From an uncultured Oscillospiraceae bacterium (GTDB lineage: Bacteria > Bacillota > Clostridia > Oscillospirales > Acutalibacteraceae): a stretch of DNA of 64,000 nt. The stretch lies in assembly GCA_900546265.1 (NCBI GenBank), contig URCA01000008.1, positions 1 through 64,000 on the forward strand, in the 5' to 3' direction. The notes under the pieces are model-generated. The model was not told the origin of the DNA, ran no database searches, and worked only from the letters and a program-made list of their open reading frames with translations. The position numbers and the translations under genes were made by a program. The stretch's first letter is position 1. The number at the start of each line of letters is the position of its first letter. Below are positions 46,893 to 55,366 of this stretch, one piece after another.

Positions 46893-49529
46893 TTATTTGC
46901 CGTAGTAAACCCGCAGATACATCTCCTTGATTTCCTTCATCAGAGGATAGCGGGGGTTGGCGCCGGTGCACTGGTCGTCGAAAGCCTGCTCTACCATCTC
47001 GTCCAGGGTATCGAGGAAGTACTTCTCGTCCACGCCGTATTCCTTGATGGTCTTCTTGATGCCCACCTTAGCCTTCAGCTCGTCAATAGCCGCCAGCAGA
47101 TTATCGAATTTTTCCTGGTTGGTCTTGCCTTTGATACCCAGGAAGTCGGCACACTCACAGTACCGCTCCAGGGTATGGGGATACTGGTACTGCGGGAAGG
47201 TGCCCATCTTGGTCGGGCAATCCACAGCGTTAAACTTCATCACTTCATTGATGAGCAGGGCGTTGGCCACACCGTGGGGCAGGTGGTGGAACGCGCCGAG
47301 CTTATGGGCCATGGAATGGCACACACCCAGGAAGGCATTGGCAAAGGCCATGCCGGCCATGGTGGAGGCGTCGGCCATCCGCTCCCGAGCCACCGGATCG
47401 TTGGCGCCGTCGTTATAGGCGCGGGGCAGATAGGTGAAGATGTTTTTCAGCGCTTTCAGCGCCAGGCCGTCGGTATAGTCGGTGGCCATCATGGAGGCGT
47501 AGGCTTCCAGAGCATGGGTCATGGCGTCAATGCCGGAGGCAGACGTCAGGCCCTTGGGCATGGACATCATCATATCGGCGTCGATAATCGCCATCTTGGG
47601 CAGCAGCTCATAGTCGGCCAGCGGGTATTTCACGCCGGAGGTCTCGTCGGTGATGACCGCGAAGGGGGTCACCTCGGAGCCGGTGCCGGCAGAGGTAGGC
47701 ACCGCGATGAAGTAGGCCTTTTCACCCATCTTCGGGAAGGTGTACACGCGCTTGCGGATATCCATGAAGCGCATAGCCATATCCATGAAGTCCACGTCCG
47801 GATGCTCGTACATCACCCACATGATCTTGCCGGCGTCCATGGCGGAGCCGCCGCCGATGGCGATGATGCAGTCGGGCTCGAAAGAGGCCATGGCCTTGGC
47901 GCCTTCCTTGGCGCAGGCCAGGGTGGGATCGGGCGCCACATCGTAGAAGGTGGTATGGGTGATGCCCATCTCGTCGAGCTTATCGGTGATGGTCTTGGTA
48001 TAGCCGTTCTTGTAGAGGAAGGAGTCGGTCACGATGAAGGCCCGCTTTTTGCCCATAACGGCCTTCAGCTCAGCCAGGGCCACCGGCAGGCAGCCTTTCT
48101 TGAAATAGACCTTTTCCGGCGCGCGGAACCACAGCATGTTCTCTCTCCTCTCGGCGACGGTCTTGATATTGATCAGGTGCTTGACGCCCACGTTCTCGGA
48201 CACGGAGTTGCCGCCCCAGGAGCCGCAGCCCAAGGTGAGGGACGGCGCCATGCTGAAGTTATACAAATCGCCGATGCCGCCGTGGGAGGAGGGGGTGTTG
48301 ACCAGGATGCGGCAGGTTTTCATCCGGGCCGCAAAGGCATCGATCTTGTCTTTTTCGGTCACGGCGTTGACGTACAGGGAGGAGGTGTGGCCGTAGCCGC
48401 CGTCCGCCACCAGCTGATCCGCTTTGTTCACCGCGTCGGCGAAATCCTTGGCCCGGTACATGGCCAGCACGGGGGACAGCTTTTCGTGAGCGAATTCCTC
48501 CTCGATGTCCACGCTCTCCACCTGGCCGATGAGGATCTTGGCGGTTTCGGGCACATCCACACCGGCGAGCTTCGCGATGGTGTGGGCGGACTGGCCGACG
48601 ATTTTCGCGTTGAGCGCGCCGTTGATGAGAATTGTCTTGCGCACCTTTTCGATTTCGTCGGGCTTCAGCAGATAGCAGCCCCTAGCCTCGAATTCCTTGC
48701 GCACCTTGTCATAGACCTTGTCGAGAACGATGACCGACTGCTCGGAGGCGCAGATCATGCCGTTGTCGAAGGTCTTGGAATGGATGATAGAGTTGACGGC
48801 CAGGGTGACGTCCGCCGTGTCATCGATGACGGCCGGGGTATTGCCCGCGCCGACGCCCAGGGCAGGTTTGCCGGAGGAATACGCCGCCTTGACCATGCCG
48901 GGACCGCCGGTGGCCAGAATGATGTCCGCGCTGCGCATGACCTCGTTGGTCAGCTCCAGGGAGGGCACGTCGATCCAGGCGATGATGCCCTTGGGCGCGC
49001 CGGCCGCCACGGCGGCGTCCAGCACCACCTTCGCGGCGGCGATGGTGCTCTTCTTGGCGCGGGGATGGGGGCTGATAACGATGCCGTTGCGAGTCTTCAG
49101 GCAAATCAGGGTTTTGAAAATCGCGGTGGAGGTGGGGTTGGTGGTGGGAATGACCGCCGCCACCACGCCGATGGGCTCGGCGATCTTCTGGATGCCGGCC
49201 ACGGAATCTACTTCTAACACACCGCAGGTTTTCGTATCTTTATACTGATTATAGATATACTCGGAGGCGTAGTGGTTCTTGATGACCTTGTCTTCCACGA
49301 TGCCCATGCCAGTTTCCTCCACCGCCATCTTGGCGAGCGGCAGGCGCTGCTGGTTGGCAGCCATAGCGGCGGCGAAGAAAATCTTATCCACCTGCTCCTG
49401 GGTATAGGTGGCGAAAATACGCTGGGCTTCGCGAACCTCATTCATCTTGGCCACCAAGGCGTCCACCGTATCCACCAGGCCGGTGTTCGCGGTTTCGGCG
49501 GCGGGGGTCGTCAGTTCTTTCTTGCTCAT
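46893..49529 (-). CDS. adhE: Bifunctional acetaldehyde/alcohol dehydrogenase
   Basis: 878 aa from the ATG at 49529 (GGAGGAACAAAGCAG upstream; the longer frame is rejected). The N-terminal aldehyde dehydrogenase half (about 1-440) has its catalytic cysteine in DNGMICASEQSVIV. The C-terminal iron-dependent alcohol dehydrogenase half has GGGSAMDAGKIMWV and the metal ligands in MAHKLGAFHHLPHGVANA. It reduces acetyl-CoA to ethanol using two NADH, and family members polymerise into spirosomes. The promoter carries a Rex operator, so expression rises at high NADH. Confidence 0.95.
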   Translation of the reverse strand: MSKKELTTPAAETANTGLVDTVDALVAKMNEVREAQRIFATYTQEQVDKIFFAAAMAANQQRLPLAKMAVEETGMGIVEDKVIKNHYASEYIYNQYKDTKTCGVLEVDSVAGIQKIAEPIGVVAAVIPTTNPTSTAIFKTLICLKTRNGIVISPHPRAKKSTIAAAKVVLDAAVAAGAPKGIIAWIDVPSLELTNEVMRSADIILATGGPGMVKAAYSSGKPALGVGAGNTPAVIDDTADVTLAVNSIIHSKTFDNGMICASEQSVIVLDKVYDKVRKEFEARGCYLLKPDEIEKVRKTILINGALNAKIVGQSAHTIAKLAGVDVPETAKILIGQVESVDIEEEFAHEKLSPVLAMYRAKDFADAVNKADQLVADGGYGHTSSLYVNAVTEKDKIDAFAARMKTCRILVNTPSSHGGIGDLYNFSMAPSLTLGCGSWGGNSVSENVGVKHLINIKTVAERRENMLWFRAPEKVYFKKGCLPVALAELKAVMGKKRAFIVTDSFLYKNGYTKTITDKLDEMGITHTTFYDVAPDPTLACAKEGAKAMASFEPDCIIAIGGGSAMDAGKIMWVMYEHPDVDFMDMAMRFMDIRKRVYTFPKMGEKAYFIAVPTSAGTGSEVTPFAVITDETSGVKYPLADYELLPKMAIIDADMMMSMPKGLTSASGIDAMTHALEAYASMMATDYTDGLALKALKNIFTYLPRAYNDGANDPVARERMADASTMAGMAFANAFLGVCHSMAHKLGAFHHLPHGVANALLINEVMKFNAVDCPTKMGTFPQYQYPHTLERYCECADFLGIKGKTNQEKFDNLLAAIDELKAKVGIKKTIKEYGVDEKYFLDTLDEMVEQAFDDQCTGANPRYPLMKEIKEMYLRVYYGK

Positions 49530-49568
49530 CTGCTTTGTTCCTCCAGTTCCTATTTCCCACAAGGATAG

Positions 49569-49619
49569 TTGTTATTTTTTTAACAATTTAATTATATCAG
49601 GTGTATCCCTCTCTGTCAA
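49569..49619 (-). promoter_or_regulatory. adhE promoter with Rex operator
   Basis: Minus strand TTGACA (49619-49614), 17 bases, TATAAT (49596-49591), followed by TTGTTATTTTTTTAACAA (49569-49586), a clean match to the Rex consensus TTGTTA-N6-TAACAA over the transcription start. Rex is an NADH-sensing repressor. Confidence 0.9.
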
Positions 49620-49918
49620 CTCATCATTTCCCCGGCTTTAACCAAAATGCAGAAGGGCAAATTATGTAAATCGACCAATTACCTGACAGCCATGCAGAGA
49701 GCAACAAAATTCCCTTGAAAAGCGGGCGATATTCTTATGAAAAATATCCACTATGCACATAAGTTCCCAAGCAGTTTGCATCAAAAGGCCGATAAATGCA
49801 AATTGTTTGTTAAATCTACAAGAAACTCTTTACAGAGTCCTTTTTAAAGTTGTATAATACATATAGTTTCAGGCGATTTTTAATTGCCAAGGCTGCAAAC
49901 GGAAAGGAGTCTTACCAC
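49620..49918. other. Divergent intergenic region, promoter of the kinase-like gene
   Basis: No gene is seen. The plus-strand promoter TTTACA (49829-49834), 18 bases, TATAAT (49853-49858) serves the gene at 49919. The region is AT-rich, and GTTTGTTAAA near 49806 is a partial resemblance to a Rex half-site. Confidence 0.55.
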
Positions 49919-50662
49919 ATGGAACTGAAAAATCTGATTGCCTCGAGCGAAACCGTCGACATCTACCGGGAGGGAGACAAAGCGGTTAAGATCTTCAAAA
50001 CCGGGCGGAAGACCGACGCTTTGTATGAAGCGCTGACCCATGCCCGCATCGAGTATACCGACCTGCTGGTTCCCACCATTCACGAAGTATCGGTCATCGA
50101 CGGGCACTGGGCCATCACCATGGATCTCATCGAGGGAGACACCCTGGAGGATCTGATGAAGAAGCATCCGGAGAACGCCGACAGGTATCTGGAGGATATG
50201 GTGGATCTCCAGCTGAAGGTGCATCAGGAGAAAATGCCCAAGCTGAGCAAGCTGAAGGATAAGCTGACCCGGCTCATCAACAGCCTGGACACCATCAGCG
50301 ATTCCATCAAATACGAGCTGCTGACCCGGCTGGACAGCATGCCCAAGCATGTCAAGCTGTGCCACGGCAACTTCGTCCCCGCTAACATCATCATCAACGA
50401 CAAGGGCACCTACATCGTGGACTGGATCGCCGCCCGCCAGGGCAACGCCAGCGCGGACGTGGCCAAGACCTATCTGCTGCTGTCCCTCCAGTCCCCCGAG
50501 ATGGCGGAGAAGTACATGAACCTGTTCTGCGAAAAGACCCATACGTCGAAAAAGTATGTCCAGGAATGGCTGCCCATCGTGGCGGCCGCCCGCCTGACGG
50601 AGAACCGTCCGGAGGAAAAAGAGCTGCTGATGAAATGGATCGACGTCGTGGCGTACGAATAA
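49919..50662 (+). CDS. APH/choline-kinase-like protein with altered catalytic loop
   Basis: 247 aa; ATG after GGAAAGGAGTCTTACCAC. Kinase fold of the aminoglycoside phosphotransferase class: AVKIFKTG (ATP lysine), AITMDLIEGDTLEDLM (hinge), CHGNFVPANIII (catalytic loop) and YIVDWIAARQGNASADVAKT (metal Asp). In the family the loop is HGDxxxxN; here the base Asp is Asn (HGN). It might be a pseudokinase or a weak enzyme. Monocistronic; GNAT gene follows about 100 bases later. Confidence 0.8.
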   Translation: MELKNLIASSETVDIYREGDKAVKIFKTGRKTDALYEALTHARIEYTDLLVPTIHEVSVIDGHWAITMDLIEGDTLEDLMKKHPENADRYLEDMVDLQLKVHQEKMPKLSKLKDKLTRLINSLDTISDSIKYELLTRLDSMPKHVKLCHGNFVPANIIINDKGTYIVDWIAARQGNASADVAKTYLLLSLQSPEMAEKYMNLFCEKTHTSKKYVQEWLPIVAAARLTENRPEEKELLMKWIDVVAYE

Positions 50663-50763
50663 GGTACGCCGGATTCCAGGAATCCGGGCCGGGCAAATAC
50701 GGGGGGGAAGCCCCTATTGGCCCGGCCTTTTCGTTTTGACGGGCAAAAGAAGGAAGGACGCGT

Positions 50764-51528
50764 ATGCGTAAGCTGACAAAAGAGGAGCTGCCCGCCATCG
50801 CCCCACTGTTCGAGGGCGTGCAGGAAACCATGGTCTGGTCCTGCCTGCAAGGGCTGATGGGGGAAGCGTACGCCGAAGAGGAAACCCCGCCCGCCTGCGC
50901 CCAGCTGCTGCTCGGCGATTTCTGCTTTTTCGGCGGGGACGCCAGGGCGGCCGGGGCGGCGGAGCTGGCGGGGCACATCCCTCGCTGGCTGCTGGCGGTA
51001 CCGCCCGACGCAGCTTGGGAGGCCCTCATCGAGCAGAGAAACCCGGGGCGGTTCGAGCGCGTCGAGCGATACGCCTTTGAGAAGGATCCATCGGCCTTCG
51101 ATCGGGCGTATTTGGCCAGGCTGGCCGCCGTTCCGGCAGGATACCAGGAGCTTCCCATCGGCCGGGAGCTGTATGAACAGCTGAAAGCCAAAGAATGGAG
51201 CCGGGATTTGGTCAGCCAGTTTCCGACCTGGGAGGATTACCGGGCAAACGCCGTGGGGACGGCGGCCCTGTGCGCGGACGAACCAGTCTGCGGCGCGTCC
51301 ACCTACGCGTATTATGAAGGCGGCATCGAGATTGAAATCGACACGGCGCCGGAGCATCGGCAGCGGGGACTGGCCACGGCCTGCGCCGCCCGGCTAATTC
51401 TTACCTGCCTGGATCGCGGCTTGTATCCCAGCTGGGATGCCGCCAACCCGATTTCCGCAGCACTGGCGGAAAAGCTTGGATACCGGCCGGCGGGAGCCTA
51501 TGTTACCTATGCGGTCACGCCAGTCTGA
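50764..51528 (+). CDS. GNAT acetyltransferase (zwittermicin-resistance-like layout)
   Basis: 254 aa. Two parts: an N-terminal alpha/beta domain (about 1-135) and a C-terminal GNAT domain with EIEIDTAPEHRQRGLATACAARLILTC (acetyl-CoA loop RQRGLAT), SWDAANPISAALAEKLGYRP. It resembles the clostridial GNAT family annotated near zwittermicin-A resistance proteins. Acetyl acceptor unknown. Start after AAGGAAGGACGCGT. Confidence 0.8.
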   Translation: MRKLTKEELPAIAPLFEGVQETMVWSCLQGLMGEAYAEEETPPACAQLLLGDFCFFGGDARAAGAAELAGHIPRWLLAVPPDAAWEALIEQRNPGRFERVERYAFEKDPSAFDRAYLARLAAVPAGYQELPIGRELYEQLKAKEWSRDLVSQFPTWEDYRANAVGTAALCADEPVCGASTYAYYEGGIEIEIDTAPEHRQRGLATACAARLILTCLDRGLYPSWDAANPISAALAEKLGYRPAGAYVTYAVTPV

Positions 51529-51543
51529 CAAAACCGGATAGAA

Positions 51544-51575
51544 AAAGCGCCGGCTGCGTACACAGCCGGCGCTTG
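51544..51575. terminator. Terminator between GNAT and lipoprotein genes
   Basis: AAGCGCCGGCTG/CAGCCGGCGCTT stem; A-run on the left and TTGGCTT on the right, serving the convergent genes. Confidence 0.8.
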
Positions 51576-51577
51576 GC

Positions 51578-52111
51578 TTATTTAGCGGGTTCTTCGGCGA
51601 TCTGAAAAATGGAGAAGGTGGCGGCCACCTTCAATTCCGGGATCTTCAGGGACAGCAGCTGGCCGGTCTGCGGATCGGACAGCATCTCGAACTGGCCGTT
51701 GACCGACTGACCGGTGACAGACAGCCCCTTATCGGTCATCTGCCCCTCTCCCCCGCTGCGAAAGCCGGCGTCCAGCGCGTCCAGAAGCCCCTTGCCCAGG
51801 GCGCTTTCCGGCACGGCGGCCGGATCCACGCCGAAGGACAGGCCGGCATATTTGACCGAGATGGTCTCCCCGTCCCACTCCATGGACATGCCGTTCAGGG
51901 TGGCGGGTTCGGTGAATTCCATTTTCAGCGTGCCGGCGGACATCCGGGTCAAATGTCCCTTCACCCGCATATCCTGATACGTCATATCCACATCGCAGGC
52001 AAAGCCGGTGGTCACCGGCTTCTCGGGATTCTTGTTTTGCGAGTTGCAGGCTGTGCAGAGCAGCAGCGCCATCAGCAGCACCAGGCACAGGCCGAAAAAA
52101 CGGCGGGTCAT
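51578..52111 (-). CDS. Small lipoprotein, LolA-like fold possible
   Basis: 177 aa from the ATG at 52111 (GGAG seven bases away); the frame runs far upstream without a site. Signal peptide with lipobox LLCTAC, then a beta-rich domain with repeated two-residue spacing (FACDVDMTYQDMRVKGHLTR, TLKMEFTEPATLNGMSMEWD, TISVKYAGLSFGVDP, LLSLKIPELKVAATF). The alternating strand pattern resembles LolA/YcnI-type outer lipoprotein folds, but this is not certain. Downstream of the nnr gene, 110 bases apart. Confidence 0.7.
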   Translation of the reverse strand: MTRRFFGLCLVLLMALLLCTACNSQNKNPEKPVTTGFACDVDMTYQDMRVKGHLTRMSAGTLKMEFTEPATLNGMSMEWDGETISVKYAGLSFGVDPAAVPESALGKGLLDALDAGFRSGGEGQMTDKGLSVTGQSVNGQFEMLSDPQTGQLLSLKIPELKVAATFSIFQIAEEPAK

Positions 52112-52221
52112 AGAACTACTCCATTTCTCCGGCTGCACAGAGTTGGCCGCTCCCTTTCCGCCGGCGAAACGGAGCCGATGAGTCTCCGCCCGGACGGCGG
52201 CGGCGCATCGGCTTCCCGCGT

Positions 52222-53754
52222 TTATTCCAGGCGCAAAAACAACCCGCCCAGTTCCTCCAGCAAATCGGAAGGCAGCATCGCGTGCTGCGAAAGCCGATGC
52301 GCCGCCGCATCCCCGGCCAGCCCGTGCAGATGCACGCCGCACATGGCCGCGCGATAGGGCTCCATCCCCTGCGCGATAAAGGAAGCGATCATGCCCGCCA
52401 GAACATCGCCGCTGCCGCCGGTGGCCATGCCCGGATTGCCGGTGGTATTCACCAGCAGGGTCTGCCCGGGAGCGGCGACGACGGTTTTGCTGCCCTTGAG
52501 GACGAGAATCACCTGCTGCTCCTCCGCGAAGCGGCGGGCTGTCTCCAGCCGGTTATCCTGCACCTGTTCGATGGAACAGCCGAGCAGGCGGGCCATTTCC
52601 CCGGGATGAGGCGTGAGAACCAGCGGAACCTGGGTCGTTTTCCTTATATCTATATGCTGGGCGACGCAATTTATACCATCCGCGTCCAACACCACTGGGC
52701 AGGAGGCGTGACGCAGAATGTCCTCCACCACCGCCGGCACCTGGCCGCCGCAGCCCAGGCCGCAGCCAACCAGGACGGCGGTGCAGCGGGCCAGCCGCTC
52801 CCGCAGCTTCTCCCGCGCCGCCATGGCCAGAAGGCCGTCGCCGGTTTCAGGCAAGGGCAAAAACAGCGCTTCCGGCACGCTGCCGGCGGCCAGAGGATAC
52901 ACCGAGGCGGGCATGGCCGCCGTCACGAGACCGGCGCCGCAGCGCAGAGCGGCCCGTGCGGCCAGGATAGCGGCGCCCGCCATACCATAGCTGCCGCAGA
53001 CCGACAGCAGGTGGCCATAGGTGCCCTTGTGGCTGTCCGCCGGACGGGGCTGGAAGCAATGGGCCACCATATCCCAATCGATAATCGACTGATCGGAGGT
53101 GAACTGATCGATGAGCCGCTCGTCGATACCGATGCCCACCACCTCCACCGTGCCGCAGACGGCGGAGGATTTGGCGGACAGCAGGCCCGGCTTCATGGCG
53201 GTGAAGGTAATGGTGCGGTCGGCGACCAGAGTATCGGGATCGCACAGGCCGGTATCGCAGTCCATGCCGCTGGGCACGTCAATGGCGATGGTGATTGCCT
53301 CGGCGGCGTTGACCTGGCGGAACAGGGGGCGCATATAATCGGGCAAATCTCCGTGAAAGCCGATGCCGTATACCGCATCCACCACCAGCTGCGCTTCCCG
53401 CACAGCGCTGGCGACCATATACGGCTCGGTCTCCAGGTTGAGGACGGAAACGCCGAGGCCTTCCATGCGGCTGTACATCTCCCGGGCCTGGGCAGACTTC
53501 GGCTGGCCGCACAGTAGCACGGCGGTCACCGCGAAGCTTTCCTCCGCCAGCTTACGGGCCACGACAAAGCCGTCGCCGCCATTGTTGCCGCTGCCACAGA
53601 GAATAACGGCGGTGCGGCCCGACAGGCTGTCCAGGGTACGGATCCGCCGGGCGGCGGCGCTTCCCGCGTTTTCCATCAGTCGGCGGTAATCCAGGCCTTC
53701 CTCCACCGCCGCCGCTTCCAGCAGACGCATGCCTCTGGCTGTCAGCACTTTCAT
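52222..53754 (-). CDS. nnr: Bifunctional NAD(P)H-hydrate epimerase/dehydratase
   Basis: 510 aa from the ATG at 53754 (GGAAAGGATGAACACC); the upstream frame lacks a site. N-terminal YjeF/NnrE epimerase (about 1-210; MENAGSAAARRI, CGSGNNGGDGFVVARKL, AIDVPSGMDCDTG). The C-terminal NnrD dehydratase is of ribokinase-like fold (about 220-510; LGCGLGCGGQ, VVLDADGIN, LTPHPGEMARLL, NPGMATGGSGDVLAGMI). It repairs damaged NAD(P)H hydrates using ADP or ATP. Housekeeping metabolite repair. Confidence 0.92.
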   Translation of the reverse strand: MKVLTARGMRLLEAAAVEEGLDYRRLMENAGSAAARRIRTLDSLSGRTAVILCGSGNNGGDGFVVARKLAEESFAVTAVLLCGQPKSAQAREMYSRMEGLGVSVLNLETEPYMVASAVREAQLVVDAVYGIGFHGDLPDYMRPLFRQVNAAEAITIAIDVPSGMDCDTGLCDPDTLVADRTITFTAMKPGLLSAKSSAVCGTVEVVGIGIDERLIDQFTSDQSIIDWDMVAHCFQPRPADSHKGTYGHLLSVCGSYGMAGAAILAARAALRCGAGLVTAAMPASVYPLAAGSVPEALFLPLPETGDGLLAMAAREKLRERLARCTAVLVGCGLGCGGQVPAVVEDILRHASCPVVLDADGINCVAQHIDIRKTTQVPLVLTPHPGEMARLLGCSIEQVQDNRLETARRFAEEQQVILVLKGSKTVVAAPGQTLLVNTTGNPGMATGGSGDVLAGMIASFIAQGMEPYRAAMCGVHLHGLAGDAAAHRLSQHAMLPSDLLEELGGLFLRLE

Positions 53755-53804
53755 GGTGTTCATCCTTTCCGAATTTTCAAGAATGTAAGCGCAGGAGACA
53801 AGAA

Positions 53805-53831
53805 ATGCGGGCCACCGTTCATGGCCCGCAA
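53805..53831 (-). terminator. Terminator-like hairpin upstream of nnr
   Basis: TGCGGGCCA/TGGCCCGCA; on the minus strand followed by TTTCTTGTC. It may end the gene at 53884-54393. Confidence 0.6.
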
Positions 53832-53843
53832 GCGGTTTTTCCA

Positions 53844-53880
53844 GGATGTCGGGCAACATGTTCCATGTTGCCCGACATCC
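53844..53880. repeat. Perfect 17-bp palindromic hairpin
   Basis: GGATGTCGGGCAACATG, loop TTC, and the exact complement (53864-53880). It sits 3 bases after the stop of the minus-strand gene at 53884. No U-run follows on either strand, so it is not a simple terminator. Confidence 0.7.
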
Positions 53881-53883
53881 GGA

Positions 53884-54393
53884 TCACATCGATTTCCTTT
53901 TCATCTCCAGCTCCACCAGCTTGGTCAGACCAGACTTCAGCGCGTTCAGCACCCGCTCCTCGGGGGAGAACACCACCAGGGTATGGCCGTTTTTCTTGCT
54001 GTGATAGGTGAAGCACCAGGTGGCCGTCTCCATGGATGGCGCCGCCATCACCGTCCGGTCAAAATGGCGGTTGGCATATTCCGCCGCGTTGTAGGGCACC
54101 AAGCTCTCGATTTTCGAGCCGCTCACGGACACGATACGCTTGCGCTTGCGCTGGGCGGTAATCTGATCGATATCGATGTCGCCGTTGGTGACGCTATACT
54201 CATACTCCACATTCTGGCTGGTAATCAGCCACCAGGCCCCGTAGCCGATACCGACCACCAGCACCATCAGCGGCGGAAACAACAAAAACAGGGCCGCCGT
54301 CAGAATCAGGGCCGCCAGAATCACCAGAAAGATGATGCCATATTCCTTACCGCCCTTTTTCTTGGCGACAATTTGCTCCACAAAAGTATCCAT
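53884..54393 (-). CDS. Membrane protein with DUF6106-like cytoplasmic domain
   Basis: 169 aa from the ATG at 54393; GTG four codons earlier overlaps the ribosome site AAGGAG. Two close membrane helices (YGIIFLVILAALILTAALFL and FPPLMVLVVGIGYGAWWLIT), then a soluble domain with QNVEYEYSVTNGDIDIDQIT, NRHFDRTVMAAPS and ETATWCFTYHSKKNG. The pattern fits the Clostridia family labelled DUF6106, of unknown function. A short conserved EYEYSVTNG strand is typical of PH-like membrane domains. Confidence 0.65.
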   Translation of the reverse strand: MDTFVEQIVAKKKGGKEYGIIFLVILAALILTAALFLLFPPLMVLVVGIGYGAWWLITSQNVEYEYSVTNGDIDIDQITAQRKRKRIVSVSGSKIESLVPYNAAEYANRHFDRTVMAAPSMETATWCFTYHSKKNGHTLVVFSPEERVLNALKSGLTKLVELEMKRKSM

Positions 54394-54689
54394 CGGTTCT
54401 TCCACTCCTTATTCTTATGGTGCCATTATAGCATATCCTTCCCGGACAATGCAAGGAACTGAGCGGAAAAACCCATGAATTTTACATGAACAAGCCTCGG
54501 CTTTTCAGCAGGCTGCACAGGCGGCCGTTAAAAACTTTGGTGGTTATGAAAAGAAGAAGGGGGTTTTCCTTTCTCGCGTGCTCCTCAAATAAATTCACTG
54601 TTTTTGCGATAAATATTGATAAAACCTGTTCAATATGTTACAATAATAAAAACGACCATTTTTATTCCGGTCGTTTCAAGGAGGAGCTT
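54394..54689. other. Intergenic region with a divergent promoter
   Basis: Promoter TTGATA (54616-54621), 17 bases, TACAAT (54639-54644) drives the gene at 54690. No other feature is supported. Confidence 0.6.
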
Positions 54690-55328
54690 ATGGAAAACCG
54701 TGTGCAAAGCATCGTGTCCCGGGAAAACAAGTCTGTTAAAATCGGCGTGATCCCCGGCCATTTCGCCACCAACCACTCACATGTCAATTATTACATCGAC
54801 ATGACCGCCATCAAGAGCCAGCATAAGATGGCGGAGAGCGGCGCGGCCGTTCTGGCAGAGCATTACCGCACGACCACGCCGGTGGACACCATTATCTGTC
54901 TGGAGGGCACCGAGATGCTGGGGGCCTTTCTGGCGCGAGAGCTGTCCCAGTCCGGTCCGTCCATGAGCGCGGGGCGAGACATCTGCGTCATCACGCCGGA
55001 GCTGAACGCCAACAACCAGATGATTTTCCGGGACAACACCCAGAAGATGATTTGGAATCAGAATATTCTGCTGCTGATCTCCTCCGCCTCCACCGGCAAG
55101 ACCATCAACCGGTCGCTGGAGTGCTTACAGTATTACAGCGGGCGTCTGGTGGGTATCGCCGCCATATTCAGCGCCATCCAGGAATCCCATGGGCTGCCGG
55201 TGCACGCGATATTCGGGGAGAAAGACATTCCAGGATACCAGACCTCCATCTCCCACGAGTGTCCCCAATGTGGGGCCAAGCAGAAAATCGACGCCATCGT
55301 CAACAGCTTCGGATACTCGAAGGTATAG
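54690..55328 (+). CDS. Phosphoribosyltransferase-fold protein, PyrE-like
   Basis: 212 aa; ATG after CAAGGAGGAGCTT. Type I PRTase fold (VIPGHFATNHSHVNYYIDMT, DTIICLEGTEMLGAFLAREL). The PRPP loop region reads ILLLISSASTGKTINRSLEC: the TGKT end is present but the usual pair of acidic residues before it is absent. A C-terminal zinc-ribbon-like CPQCGAKQ is added. Related clostridial proteins are annotated as orotate phosphoribosyltransferase homologues. It may bind nucleotides as a regulator instead of catalysing transfer. Its location beside the purine operon is convergent and may be coincidental. Confidence 0.72.
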   Translation: MENRVQSIVSRENKSVKIGVIPGHFATNHSHVNYYIDMTAIKSQHKMAESGAAVLAEHYRTTTPVDTIICLEGTEMLGAFLARELSQSGPSMSAGRDICVITPELNANNQMIFRDNTQKMIWNQNILLLISSASTGKTINRSLECLQYYSGRLVGIAAIFSAIQESHGLPVHAIFGEKDIPGYQTSISHECPQCGAKQKIDAIVNSFGYSKV

Positions 55329-55366
55329 AAAAACCGGCATGCAGCGCGCTGCATGCCGGTTTTTTA
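55329..55366. terminator. Bidirectional terminator between PRTase and purD
   Basis: AAACCGGCATGCAGCGC with its complement, followed by TTTTTT on the plus strand and by AAA on the other side. Confidence 0.9.

Noticed and set aside
46791..49217. 808-codon plus-strand ORF opposite adhE
   Set aside because: Antisense shadow; adhE has all catalytic motifs, a promoter and a Rex site.
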